From Chryseobacterium defluvii (lineage in GTDB: Bacteria > Bacteroidota > Bacteroidia > Flavobacteriales > Weeksellaceae), in NCBI RefSeq assembly GCF_003634775.1, contig NZ_RBXB01000004.1, forward strand, positions 62,001 to 126,000: DNA of 64,000 nt, given 5' to 3'. Below the pieces are notes generated by a model. It worked only from the letters and a program-made list of their open reading frames with translations. It was not told the origin of the DNA and searched no databases. Position numbers and translations under genes: made by a program. Below are positions 47,364 to 55,858 of this stretch, piece by piece (positions within the stretch are counted from its first letter, which is position 1; each line of letters begins with the position of its first letter).

Positions 47364-47381
47364 ATTAAAAAATAAAAGAAT

Positions 47382-48035
47382 ATGAAAAAAGTAGCAGTAA
47401 TTGGTGCGACAGGATTTGTAGGTTCGCATGTTGTAAAAGAATTAGAAAACAGAGGCTATGAAGTGCAGGCTATTGTAAGAGATGCATCCAAAGTTCAACA
47501 GAACGAAAAAGTAACCGCGAAAAGCATAGATATTAATAATGTAGAGGAGCTTGCGGAAGGCCTAAAAGGAAATGATGCTGTGATCAGTACCTTTAATGCA
47601 GGATGGACGAATCCGAATCTTTACCAGGATTTTCTTACAGGATCTGAAAATATTGAAAAAGCAGTAGAGAAGTCAGGAGTAAAAAGATTGATCGTAGTAG
47701 GTGGTGCAGGAAGTCTTTATACACCGGATCATATCCAGATTGTAGACACGCCGGATTTCCCTGAAGCATACAAACCGGGAGCAACAGCAGCAAGGGATTA
47801 TTTAAACAAAATCAAAGAAAACCAGACATTAGACTGGACGTTTTTCAGCCCGGCCATAGAAATGAATCAGGCCAACGTAGGAACAAGAACAGGAAATTAC
47901 AGAACTTCTCTGGAGACTCCGGTACTTGATGAAAACGGAAGAAGCATTCTTTCTGTAGAAGATGTTGCCGTTGTTTTAGTAGATGAATTGGAACAGAATA
48001 ACCACATCCGCGAACGTTTTACCGCAGCTTATTAA
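47382..48035 (+). CDS. NAD(P)-binding (NmrA/SDR-like) oxidoreductase
   Basis: 217 aa atypical SDR. Rossmann loop VAVIGATGFVGSHVVKELENRG at the N-terminus, GNDAVISTFNAG, and VVGGAGSLYT with no classic YxxxK. Similar proteins are annotated as NAD(P)H-binding or YwnB-like and are often controlled by Rrf2/HxlR regulators in redox or electrophile stress. Substrate unknown. Followed 25 bp later by the MBL gene. Confidence 0.88.
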   Translation: MKKVAVIGATGFVGSHVVKELENRGYEVQAIVRDASKVQQNEKVTAKSIDINNVEELAEGLKGNDAVISTFNAGWTNPNLYQDFLTGSENIEKAVEKSGVKRLIVVGGAGSLYTPDHIQIVDTPDFPEAYKPGATAARDYLNKIKENQTLDWTFFSPAIEMNQANVGTRTGNYRTSLETPVLDENGRSILSVEDVAVVLVDELEQNNHIRERFTAAY

Positions 48036-48060
48036 TAAAACATTAAATCAGAATAACTTA

Positions 48061-49239
48061 ATGATGCTTAAAAAGAAATTATTCTCACTTTTATGGTTGC
48101 TCGGTTTTACAAGCGCTTTGTTGGCAGGCAACTTAAAAATCAAAGTTTATAATCCGGGAACAAAAGCCATTTTCCCTATTACTTCAACAATTATTTATGG
48201 TGATAAAGATGCCATATTAATTGATGCTCAATTCCAGAAACAATATGCAGAAGAGTTGGTTAAAGAAATAAAAGCAACCGGAAAGAATCTAACGACTGTT
48301 TTTATTTCTCACAGCGACCCGGATTTCTATTTTGGGCTTGGCGTAATCAAAAAAGCATTTCCAAAAGCAAAAATTATTTCGACAGCTCAGACTGCTTATT
48401 TGATCTCAGCATCAAAAGATCATAAACTGGCTGTTTGGAAGCCCCGGCTGAAAGAAGATGCCCCTTCGGAAATCATCATTCCTGAAGCAGTGAACACCAT
48501 TCCTGATCTGGAAGGAAATGCAATAGAAATCAAACAGAACCCTGAAGATCCTGCTCATAGTTTCCTTTGGATTCCTTCCATTAAAACAATCGTAGGTGGT
48601 ATTTCTGTTTCCACAGATTCTCATCTTTGGATGGCAGATACACAAAATGAAAGAGCTATAGGTCAATGGATCGGTCAGATCAATGATATGAAAGCATTAC
48701 AGCCTAAGCAGGTAGTTCCTTCACACTTTGTAAAGCCGTCAATTTCCCCAAGCTCTTTAGATTTTGTTAAAGATTATCTGGAAAACTATAAAAAGGCAGT
48801 GACAGAAAATAAATCATCAGAGGATGCCATAAAGTTCATGGTGAGCAAATATCCAAATCTTCCCGGGAAAGACGAATTGGGAATGGGCATAAAAGTGTTT
48901 TTTGGGGAAATGAAATGGGATTTGAAATCTCCTTATCCTGCGATTGGACGAAAAGTGGAGGCTGATTTAGGAGGAATGAAGTTTATCATTGATTTTAAAG
49001 ATAATAAAACAATGACTTTTGTAGGCACAGAAGGAGCTTTAAAAGGAGCTACAGACACTGTTGAATACACTGCTGTAGAAGTAGCCAAAAATGTATTTAT
49101 GGTCTATTGGCACGAATCCAAAAGAGGAGATAATGTTACTCATGTTCAGGATTATAACACTCATGTAGTCTACTCCAATATTGCCGGAACCGACGGTTCA
49201 TTCCTTCACTTTAAGGGAACATTGAATTTTATAAAATAA
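48061..49239 (+). CDS. Exported metallo-beta-lactamase-fold protein
   Basis: 392 aa from the ATG before MLKKKLFSLLWLLGFTSALLAG, which is a signal peptide. An earlier in-frame start at 47983 lies inside the previous gene and is rejected. MBL-fold signs: IYGDKDAILIDAQF and FISHSDPDFYFGLGVIKKAFP, later DPAHSFLWIP. The usual HxHxDH is altered to HSDPDF, so metal binding may be incomplete. The C-terminal ~120 residues resemble MoaF-like lipocalin folds (MTFVGTEGALKGATDTVEYT). Probably in the Rrf2 regulon. Confidence 0.8.
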   Translation: MMLKKKLFSLLWLLGFTSALLAGNLKIKVYNPGTKAIFPITSTIIYGDKDAILIDAQFQKQYAEELVKEIKATGKNLTTVFISHSDPDFYFGLGVIKKAFPKAKIISTAQTAYLISASKDHKLAVWKPRLKEDAPSEIIIPEAVNTIPDLEGNAIEIKQNPEDPAHSFLWIPSIKTIVGGISVSTDSHLWMADTQNERAIGQWIGQINDMKALQPKQVVPSHFVKPSISPSSLDFVKDYLENYKKAVTENKSSEDAIKFMVSKYPNLPGKDELGMGIKVFFGEMKWDLKSPYPAIGRKVEADLGGMKFIIDFKDNKTMTFVGTEGALKGATDTVEYTAVEVAKNVFMVYWHESKRGDNVTHVQDYNTHVVYSNIAGTDGSFLHFKGTLNFIK

Positions 49240-49251
49240 CAGGAGTAATCA

Positions 49252-49290
49252 AAAATTTCGGCGGCTGTCAAAGACAGCCGCCGAAATTTT
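49252..49290. terminator. Bidirectional terminator
   Basis: 18 bp perfect stem around GGCGGCTGTC / GACAGCCGCC with a 3-nt loop and A/T runs on both sides, between convergent genes. Confidence 0.97.
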
Positions 49291-49294
49291 TATT

Positions 49295-50323
49295 TTATAG
49301 ATTCATAAACAACTTCGGATTCACCGGAGTATTGTTTTTATGTACTTCATAATGAAGATGAGGTCCTGTAGAACGTCCGGAATTTCCGGATTTGGCAATT
49401 ACCTGACCCACTTTTACCTTATCATTGGCTTTTACAACAAGTTGGGATAAATGTCCGTAAAGAGTGGCAAGACCATTTCCATGAGAAACGATCACACAGT
49501 TTCCGTAACCACCTTTCTGCCCGGAGAAAATGACAGTTCCTGCAGCAGCAGCTCTTACATCGGAGCCAAAGGCAACTGCAATATCCAACCCTTTGTGAAA
49601 CTGCATCTGGTCAGCTTCAGCAGGAGGATTATTCCCTTCAACAGGAGCTTTGGAACCTGTAGCAGTAGCAACAGATTTCGTAGAACCGGAAGTAGGAGCA
49701 GGAGCAGTATTACTTGCTTTTAGAGTTACCATTACTTTTACTTCTCTTTTATTTCCATAGCTGTCTGTAAGTTCAATCGTTTTTTCAACCGGCTCGGCTT
49801 TTACTTCAGGTTTTGATACCGAAGCAACAGCAGGAGCAGCCTTTGATCCAGATGAAGGAGTTTTTACAGAAGCAAAAACTCTTTTAAACGGGATAGGATT
49901 TTTTCTGATACCGAAATTAGAGGAAATATACCCGTCAGTAGGCATTCCCAAAGGAACCTGCATCAGTTTATTTTGTAAGTCCATTAAATATTGGCTGTAT
50001 CGGTTGGCTTGTTTCGCCAGGTAAACAGAATTTGAAATACTGTCTTTACTTAGTACCATCAGCTTTTCATTAGAGATGCTTTTTGATTTCAGGAACGAAT
50101 TCAGCTGTGCTACGGTCTGATCTACCAATGTGAGATCCGTTTTCATTTTTAAGTAATCTACACTGTCTCTTTCAGTGTTTATTTTTACAAGGTTCACTTC
50201 ATACATTTTGTCATCTCTTTCAGAAAACAGTTTAGCAATGAAAATACCTTGCGCAAAAACTACTAGTAAAAGACCTCCCAGAAGGATATTTACGTTCTTT
50301 TTGCTGCCTAGAAATTTCTTCAT
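49295..50323 (-). CDS. M23-family metallopeptidase (LytM type)
   Basis: 342 aa. One N-terminal membrane helix (VNILLGGLLLVVFAQGIFIAKLF), a coiled coil (~35-110), an Ala/Pro/Ser-rich linker (~155-230), and a C-terminal LytM domain with HKGLDIAVAFGSDVRAA, SHGNGLATLYGHLSQL and the zinc motif HLHYEVH. Usually cuts peptidoglycan crosslinks or acts as a regulator such as EnvC. The catalytic His residues appear complete. Confidence 0.92.
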   Translation of the reverse strand: MKKFLGSKKNVNILLGGLLLVVFAQGIFIAKLFSERDDKMYEVNLVKINTERDSVDYLKMKTDLTLVDQTVAQLNSFLKSKSISNEKLMVLSKDSISNSVYLAKQANRYSQYLMDLQNKLMQVPLGMPTDGYISSNFGIRKNPIPFKRVFASVKTPSSGSKAAPAVASVSKPEVKAEPVEKTIELTDSYGNKREVKVMVTLKASNTAPAPTSGSTKSVATATGSKAPVEGNNPPAEADQMQFHKGLDIAVAFGSDVRAAAAGTVIFSGQKGGYGNCVIVSHGNGLATLYGHLSQLVVKANDKVKVGQVIAKSGNSGRSTGPHLHYEVHKNNTPVNPKLFMNL

Positions 50324-50525
50324 ATTTCTTCTCTTAGTATTAAAATAACAGTTTTTTAAGCTTGCAAATTTAATTAAAAATAGGTTTTGAGGGTTATTTT
50401 TAATAAAAATTTAGTTATTTCTGTATTTAACGCTTAATTAAATATTTAATTGTGTTGAAGTGTTAATTTTTCCAAAAATTGGATTTTATCATCCTTGTAA
50501 AAGCCTTCCTAAATCTTTGTTTTAA

Positions 50526-50533
50526 TATATTTG
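50526..50533 (+). promoter_or_regulatory. -7 box of gpsA
   Basis: Exact TATATTTG, 17 bp before the ATG at 50551. It supports that start over an upstream in-frame ATG at 50479. Confidence 0.6.
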
Positions 50534-50550
50534 CAGTTCACATTTCAATT

Positions 50551-51591
50551 ATGGCGAAAAAGAAAACAATTTCAGAACCTTCAGGCACGAAAAAAAATAA
50601 AAAAGAACTTTCCGTTGGGGTAGTGGGAAGCGGAAGCTTTGCGACTGCTATCGTGAAAATGCTTGTTGAAAACTGTAAAATAGTGCATTGGTGTGTAAGA
50701 AGTGAATTTGTGAAAGGAGCCATTGAACTTCGTGGTCATAATCCTACTTATCTTACGGCAGCCACTTTCAATCCTAAAATGTTGAAACTGACAACGGACA
50801 TCAATGAACTTGTTTCTGCGTGTGATATTGTAGTTCTGGCAACTCCGTCTATTTACCTGTCGGATACTCTGGATAAAATGAATTGTGAATACAAGGACAA
50901 GATTTTTGTTTCTGCCATTAAAGGGATTATTCCCAAGGTAAATGATGTTGTAGCCCATTATCTTAGAGATGAATTTCAGATCGGTTTTAGGAATCAGGCT
51001 GTAATTGCAGGCCCATGCCATGCCGAAGAAGTCGCAATGGAAAGACTCTCTTACCTTACCATTGCAACCGTGGAAGATGAAACTTCCGAGAAACTGGAAA
51101 GTATTTTCAACTCGGATTTTATTAAAGTACATTCCAGCAAAGATATTTTGGGGAATGAATACAGTGCGATTCTTAAAAACATATTTGCCATCGGAGCAGG
51201 GATTGCCAGTGGGTTAGGATATGGAGATAATTTTACTGCGGTTTTCGTTTCCAATGCCATCCGTGAGATGGAAACATTCCTGGAAGCTATTTACGAGGCA
51301 CCAAGAGATGTGAATGAAAGCGCTTATTTGGGAGACCTTTTGGTAACCGCCTATTCATTATTCTCAAGAAACAGAAACTTAGGAAATCTCATCGGAAAAG
51401 GATATACGGTAAAATCCGCAATCCAGTCGATGAACATGGTGGCAGAAGGATATTATGCTGCAGATTCCATCTATAAGACAGCCAGACAAAAAGGTCTTAA
51501 ACTGCCAATCGTAGAGACCATTTACGGAATTCTTTATGAGGGGAAAAATGCTGAAAAACAGTTTAAAAAGCTGACCACAAAACTGAATTAA
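50551..51591 (+). CDS. gpsA: NAD(P)H-dependent glycerol-3-phosphate dehydrogenase
   Basis: 346 aa from MAKKKTISEPSG. Motifs: VGVVGSGSFATAIVKML (nucleotide loop), VVLATPSIYL, SAIKGIIP, AGPCHAEEVAMERL, and catalytic Lys in ILKNIFAIGAGIASGLGYGDN. Reduces dihydroxyacetone phosphate to sn-glycerol-3-phosphate for phospholipid synthesis. A 10-residue basic N-terminal extension is normal for flavobacterial members. Confidence 0.93.
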   Translation: MAKKKTISEPSGTKKNKKELSVGVVGSGSFATAIVKMLVENCKIVHWCVRSEFVKGAIELRGHNPTYLTAATFNPKMLKLTTDINELVSACDIVVLATPSIYLSDTLDKMNCEYKDKIFVSAIKGIIPKVNDVVAHYLRDEFQIGFRNQAVIAGPCHAEEVAMERLSYLTIATVEDETSEKLESIFNSDFIKVHSSKDILGNEYSAILKNIFAIGAGIASGLGYGDNFTAVFVSNAIREMETFLEAIYEAPRDVNESAYLGDLLVTAYSLFSRNRNLGNLIGKGYTVKSAIQSMNMVAEGYYAADSIYKTARQKGLKLPIVETIYGILYEGKNAEKQFKKLTTKLN

Positions 51592-51610
51592 ATAATATAA
51601 TAAAAATAAA

Positions 51611-51642
51611 AAAACACCAGTGGATTTCACTGGTGTTTTTTT
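51611..51642 (+). terminator. Terminator after gpsA
   Basis: CACCAGTG / CACTGGTG stem, 5-nt loop, A and T runs. Confidence 0.92.
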
Positions 51643-51734
51643 ATTGCTTTTTGGAAAAAATTAACGTGTTAAAAACGTTAAACCCATCTCCGGGTTTAAA
51701 AACTTTTCCCGAAATTCGTAATAAAATTAAGTTT

Positions 51735-53240
51735 ATGCCACATTCACTTATAAGCAGAACACCGAAACCTGCATATGATGTCGTACTGATAGGAGGCGGA
51801 ATTATGAGCGCCACTTTAGCCACCTTACTCCATGAATTAGATCCCAGTCTTGAGATTGCCATTTTCGAACGGTTGGGAAGGTTTGCCAAAGAAAGTACAG
51901 CCGCATGGAATAATGCAGGAACCGGGCATTCCGCTTTTTGTGAGCTTAATTATACCCCGGAAAAACCGGACGGAACCATTGATATTTCCAAAGCCGAAAG
52001 TATTGCAGAACAGTTTGAAATCTCCAAACAGTTCTGGGCGTATTTAGTGACCAAAGGTTATGTGCAGGATCCCAAAGACTTTATTAATTCCTGTCCGCAT
52101 ATGAGTCTGGTATTTGGTGAAAGAGATGCAGAGTATCTGAGAAAACGCCATGAAAAAATGACCCAATCTGTCCTGTTCTCGGGAATGGAATTTTCTACAG
52201 ATCATGATAAACTGAAGGAATGGATTCCTTTGGTCATGAGCAAAAGGAATAAATCTGAAGTAATGGCGGCCACAAAAATGGATATGGGAACGGACGTGAA
52301 TTTCGGAACATTGACTAGAAAAATGGGAAGACATTTGCTTGAAGATTCTAATGTGGAAGTTTTTCTCTATCATGAAGTAAAAGATATTGATCCCCGTGAG
52401 AACGGAAAATGGGAAATGAAAGTGAAAGACAGAATCCACAATCATAAGCAGGAAGTTGTAGCAGACTTTGTCTTCATTGGAGCAGGAGGATATGCATTGC
52501 CACTATTAGATAGTTCAGATATTAAAGAAAGTGAAGGATACGGAGGTTTCCCGGTTTCAGGACAATGGCTGGTGACCCATAATCAGGAATTGGTAGAGAA
52601 GCATCATGCGAAAGTGTATACTCAGGCAACCGTAGATGCGCCACCTATGTCCGTTCCTCACCTGGATTTAAGAATTATTGATGGTAAAAAAGCACTTCTT
52701 TTTGGTCCGTTTGCAGGATTTTCAACCAAATTCCTGAAAGAGGGAAGTTATCTGGATTTGCCAGAAAGCATCAATACTACAAATATAAGATCCCTGTTTG
52801 GAGCCTGGTGGCATAATATTCCGTTAACCAAATATCTCATTCAGCAGGTAGCGATGAACAAGGCACAGCGAATACAGCATTTAAGAGAGTTTGTCAAAGA
52901 TGCCAAAGAAGAGGACTGGGAGCTGAAAGTAGCGGGACAACGGGTACAAATCATCAAAAAAGACGAAAAAGAAGGTGGGAAGCTTGAATTCGGGACTGAA
53001 GTAGTTGTTAATAAAAAGGGAACAATAGCTTCCTTATTAGGTGCTTCTCCGGGAGCCTCCACCGCAGTATACGCGATGTTGAATGTAATAGAAAAATGCT
53101 TTCCGGACAAACTCCAGGGAGAATGGAAAAATAAGCTTCAGGAAATGATCCCTTCCTACGGGCAGAAATTGGCAGGAAATCCTGAACTTACAGAAAAAGT
53201 GAGAAATTATACCAAAGAAAAACTGGAATTAGAATATTAA
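51735..53240 (+). CDS. mqo: Malate:quinone oxidoreductase
   Basis: 501 aa from MPHSLISRTPKP. A longer frame from 51633 runs back into the gpsA terminator and is rejected. FAD loop DVVLIGGGIMSATLATLLHEL, the family phrases RFAKESTAAWNNAGTGHSAFCELNYTP and FPVSGQWLV, and C-terminal GASPGASTAVYAMLN. Membrane-associated FAD enzyme that oxidises malate to oxaloacetate and passes electrons to quinone. Confidence 0.95.
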   Translation: MPHSLISRTPKPAYDVVLIGGGIMSATLATLLHELDPSLEIAIFERLGRFAKESTAAWNNAGTGHSAFCELNYTPEKPDGTIDISKAESIAEQFEISKQFWAYLVTKGYVQDPKDFINSCPHMSLVFGERDAEYLRKRHEKMTQSVLFSGMEFSTDHDKLKEWIPLVMSKRNKSEVMAATKMDMGTDVNFGTLTRKMGRHLLEDSNVEVFLYHEVKDIDPRENGKWEMKVKDRIHNHKQEVVADFVFIGAGGYALPLLDSSDIKESEGYGGFPVSGQWLVTHNQELVEKHHAKVYTQATVDAPPMSVPHLDLRIIDGKKALLFGPFAGFSTKFLKEGSYLDLPESINTTNIRSLFGAWWHNIPLTKYLIQQVAMNKAQRIQHLREFVKDAKEEDWELKVAGQRVQIIKKDEKEGGKLEFGTEVVVNKKGTIASLLGASPGASTAVYAMLNVIEKCFPDKLQGEWKNKLQEMIPSYGQKLAGNPELTEKVRNYTKEKLELEY

Positions 53241-53323
53241 CATCAGTAATTGGCAATGGATAATTAGCAATAATTTCAGACAATTTATATTATTCATTAC
53301 TGATTACTCATTACCATAAAATT

Positions 53324-53725
53324 GTGTCCGAGACCATTACAAAACCAATTATTGTAAAAGAAATTCTGGAATCCCTTCAGACTAAAGTAGAAGAAGAGAA
53401 ACAGGTTATTGTGCATTGCTGCTTCCCGGCTTCTCCTTTTCTGGGTAATCTGATCAGGATCTGGCATTCTACGTATCTTTTCGATAACCAGTCTGAACAC
53501 AGGAGTACGCTGATCCATGCGGAAAATATTTCCATATTTCCAGATTGGACTCCGGTTCCCTTTATGCGTGATTTTTGGTTTACTTTAATATTTTCAGGGC
53601 TACCGCGAGACTGTAAAACCTTTGATCTGAAAGAAGTGATTCCCGAAGAAGGTGGTTTCTTTGTAGAATCTATCAAAAGGAACTCTTCAGATATTTACAG
53701 AGTTAAAATTTCAGAAGCCTATTAA
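53324..53725 (+). CDS. Hypothetical protein
   Basis: 133 aa, GTG start, no signal peptide. Middle segment CCFPASPFLGNLIRIWHSTYLFD and DWTPVPFMRDFWFTLIFSGLPRDC are distinctive. The family is not recognised. Preceded by an 80 bp repetitive spacer of ATTACT/TTACTCATT phrases. Convincing coding composition and neighbours on the same strand. Confidence 0.7.
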   Translation: MSETITKPIIVKEILESLQTKVEEEKQVIVHCCFPASPFLGNLIRIWHSTYLFDNQSEHRSTLIHAENISIFPDWTPVPFMRDFWFTLIFSGLPRDCKTFDLKEVIPEEGGFFVESIKRNSSDIYRVKISEAY

Positions 53726-53764
53726 TTCACAAAGTAAAAATCTTAAAAAATAAAGTTAATCCTA

Positions 53765-54382
53765 ATGAAAAAATCCATAATCCTGTTCCTGATATTGCCA
53801 TTATTTGTTTTTGCTCAAAAAAACTCAAAAGAAATGGTGGAAATTAAAAAATTTCAGAAAACATTGAATGCAGAATACCTGAATCCTAAAGAAACACCTT
53901 TACGTGGGGAGAATTTAGCCAATTTTAAAAAGCATCCTTTTTTTCCGGTGGATATGAAATATCGAATTACTGCCCAAATTACCAAAACCGAAAATGCAAT
54001 ACCATTTGAAATTCCGACCTCTTCCGGAAAAACAAAGCTTTATATAGAATACGGAAGGGTCAACTTTAAATTGGATGGAAAATCTTATGCATTAACTTTA
54101 TATCAAAGCTTAGATCTCATCAAGCAGGAAAAATATAAAGATTATCTTTTCTTGCCTTTCCGTGATGAAACCAATGGAAAAGAAACATACGGCGGCGGAA
54201 AATACATGGATTTGAGAATTCCTAAAAAAGGAAATACCATTATATTGGATTTTAATCAATCGTATCAACCGTATTGCGCTTACAATGCCCATGACTACCA
54301 TTGCCCGATTGTACCTGAAGAAAATAAACTGCCCATAGAAATCCGTGCAGGAGTTATGTACGAAGATATTTATCATCATTAA
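53765..54382 (+). CDS. DUF1684 protein, exported
   Basis: 205 aa. Signal peptide to ~18 (PLFVFAQ). DUF1684 core: KKHPFFPVDMKYRI-like FKKHPFFPVDMKYRITA, YGRVNFKLDGKSYALTLYQS, FLPFRDETNGKETYGGGKYMDL and the Cys-containing DFNQSYQPYCAYNAHDYHCPIVPEEN. The family is widespread and uncharacterised. This Bacteroidota version is secreted to the periplasm. Confidence 0.9.
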   Translation: MKKSIILFLILPLFVFAQKNSKEMVEIKKFQKTLNAEYLNPKETPLRGENLANFKKHPFFPVDMKYRITAQITKTENAIPFEIPTSSGKTKLYIEYGRVNFKLDGKSYALTLYQSLDLIKQEKYKDYLFLPFRDETNGKETYGGGKYMDLRIPKKGNTIILDFNQSYQPYCAYNAHDYHCPIVPEENKLPIEIRAGVMYEDIYHH

Positions 54383-54388
54383 ATTAAA

Positions 54389-54862
54389 ATGGTACACTTA
54401 CAATTTTTCCAACCCGAAGACCTTTCAGGGATAAGCTACACTTTGGATGAAAACCAGTCCCAATTTACGGCAACAGCAGAAGAAGCGCTGCAACGGATCG
54501 AAGAAAGAGCCGACCATCTGGCGCATCCGGTAACCATTTTTTATGAGGGAAAACCAGCTGGATTTTTTGTGCTGGATTTTGGAAGCGATAAATTCGATCT
54601 TACAGATAATCCCAATTCGGTTTTAGTTCGTTCACTATCCATAAATCCGGATATGCAAGGGAAAGGTATTGGAAAATCTGCCATGCAGAACATGGATGAT
54701 TTTATCAGGCAGCATTTTGAAAACTGTGATGAAATAGTTTTGGCGGTCAATCAGAAAAATACCTTTGCCTACGAATTGTATCTGAAAACTGGATATCGCT
54801 ACGAAGGAAAAACCAGGATCGGAAGAAGTGGTCCTCAGTACCTTATGTACAAAAAACTTTAA
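54389..54862 (+). CDS. GNAT-family N-acetyltransferase
   Basis: 157 aa. Single GNAT domain with the acetyl-CoA loop LVRSLSINPDMQGKGIGKSAM near 85-105 and the later AVNQKNTFAYELYLKTGYRYEGKTRIG. Such enzymes acetylate small molecules or protein N-termini. The substrate is not predictable. It begins 6 bp after the DUF1684 gene. Confidence 0.9.
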   Translation: MVHLQFFQPEDLSGISYTLDENQSQFTATAEEALQRIEERADHLAHPVTIFYEGKPAGFFVLDFGSDKFDLTDNPNSVLVRSLSINPDMQGKGIGKSAMQNMDDFIRQHFENCDEIVLAVNQKNTFAYELYLKTGYRYEGKTRIGRSGPQYLMYKKL

Positions 54863-54907
54863 GAAAATTTTAATTCCGGATTTTCTGTTTGGCTTGATAC
54901 TTTCTGC

Positions 54908-54915
54908 TAACTTTG
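54908..54915 (+). promoter_or_regulatory. -7 box of the SDR gene
   Basis: Exact TAACTTTG, 20 bp before the ATG at 54936. Confidence 0.55.
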
Positions 54916-54935
54916 AGTAACATCAAATCAAAACT

Positions 54936-55745
54936 ATGGAAATATCACTTCGAAATCAGATCGCTATTGTTACCGGAGCTTCAAGCGGAATCGGCACCGG
55001 AATTGCCAAATCATTGGCTTCAGCAGGGGCAACTGTAATAGTAAATCACTCTTCGGAAAGATCCACAGATGACGCTAAAGCTGTGGTGAAAGAAATAACG
55101 GATGCAGGAGGAAAAGGAATTACCTATCAGTGTGATGTGTCTAAAGAAGATCAGGTCGTTAAAATGTTTCAGGATGTAGTAGCGGAATTTGGAACTGTTG
55201 ATATTTTAGTCAATAATGCAGGAATCCAAAAAGATGCAAAATTTACTGAAATGACCCTTGATCAATGGAACGCCGTGATTGGAGTCAATCTTACAGGACA
55301 ATTTCTTTGTGCAAGAGAAGCAATTAAAGAGTTTCTAAGACGGGGAATAGATCCTTCACGTTCCGTTGCCTGCGGAAAAATTATTCATATCAGTTCCGTA
55401 CATGAAGTCATTCCCTGGGCAGGACATGCCAATTACGCAGCAAGTAAGGGGGCAATCAGAATGCTGATGCAGACTTTAGCGCAGGAATATGGAGCAGATA
55501 AAATCCGTGTAAATTCCATTTGCCCGGGAGCCATTCAGACACCCATCAATACCAATGCGTGGAGTACACAGGAAGCGATGAATTCACTTCTTACACTCAT
55601 TCCTTACAACAGAATCGGGCAACCTCAGGATATAGGCAATCTGGCTGTATTTTTAGCAAGTGATGCTTCAGACTATATTACCGGAGCCAGTATTTTCATA
55701 GACGGTGGAATGACCACTTTTGAAAGCTTTTCCACAGGAGGATGA
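54936..55745 (+). CDS. Short-chain dehydrogenase, glucose 1-dehydrogenase-like
   Basis: 269 aa. Cofactor loop VTGASSGIGTGIAKSL, NNAG at ILVNNAGIQ, catalytic Ser in IIHISSVHEVIPWAGH and YAASKGAIRM (YxxxK). Sequence is closest in feel to bacterial glucose 1-dehydrogenases. With the neighbouring glycosidase a role in sugar use or trehalose-type metabolism is possible, but inferred only from adjacency. Confidence 0.88.
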   Translation: MEISLRNQIAIVTGASSGIGTGIAKSLASAGATVIVNHSSERSTDDAKAVVKEITDAGGKGITYQCDVSKEDQVVKMFQDVVAEFGTVDILVNNAGIQKDAKFTEMTLDQWNAVIGVNLTGQFLCAREAIKEFLRRGIDPSRSVACGKIIHISSVHEVIPWAGHANYAASKGAIRMLMQTLAQEYGADKIRVNSICPGAIQTPINTNAWSTQEAMNSLLTLIPYNRIGQPQDIGNLAVFLASDASDYITGASIFIDGGMTTFESFSTGG

Positions 55746-55858
55746 AAGAGTGAATAGTGAATGGTCAATTTTTAAACAACATTTACATTCACAATTCACT
55801 ATTGAACATTCACATCATTAACTCATCATTCATAACTTCTAACTCATAACTCAATAGC

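Noticed and set aside
47983-48060. 26-residue extension of the MBL gene overlapping the oxidoreductase gene
   Set aside because: It would bury a good signal peptide that starts at 48061.
50479-50550. 24-residue extension of gpsA
   Set aside because: It spans the promoter box at 50526-50533.
51633-51734. 34-residue N-terminal extension of mqo
   Set aside because: The extension starts within the gpsA terminator. The family begins near MPHSLISR.
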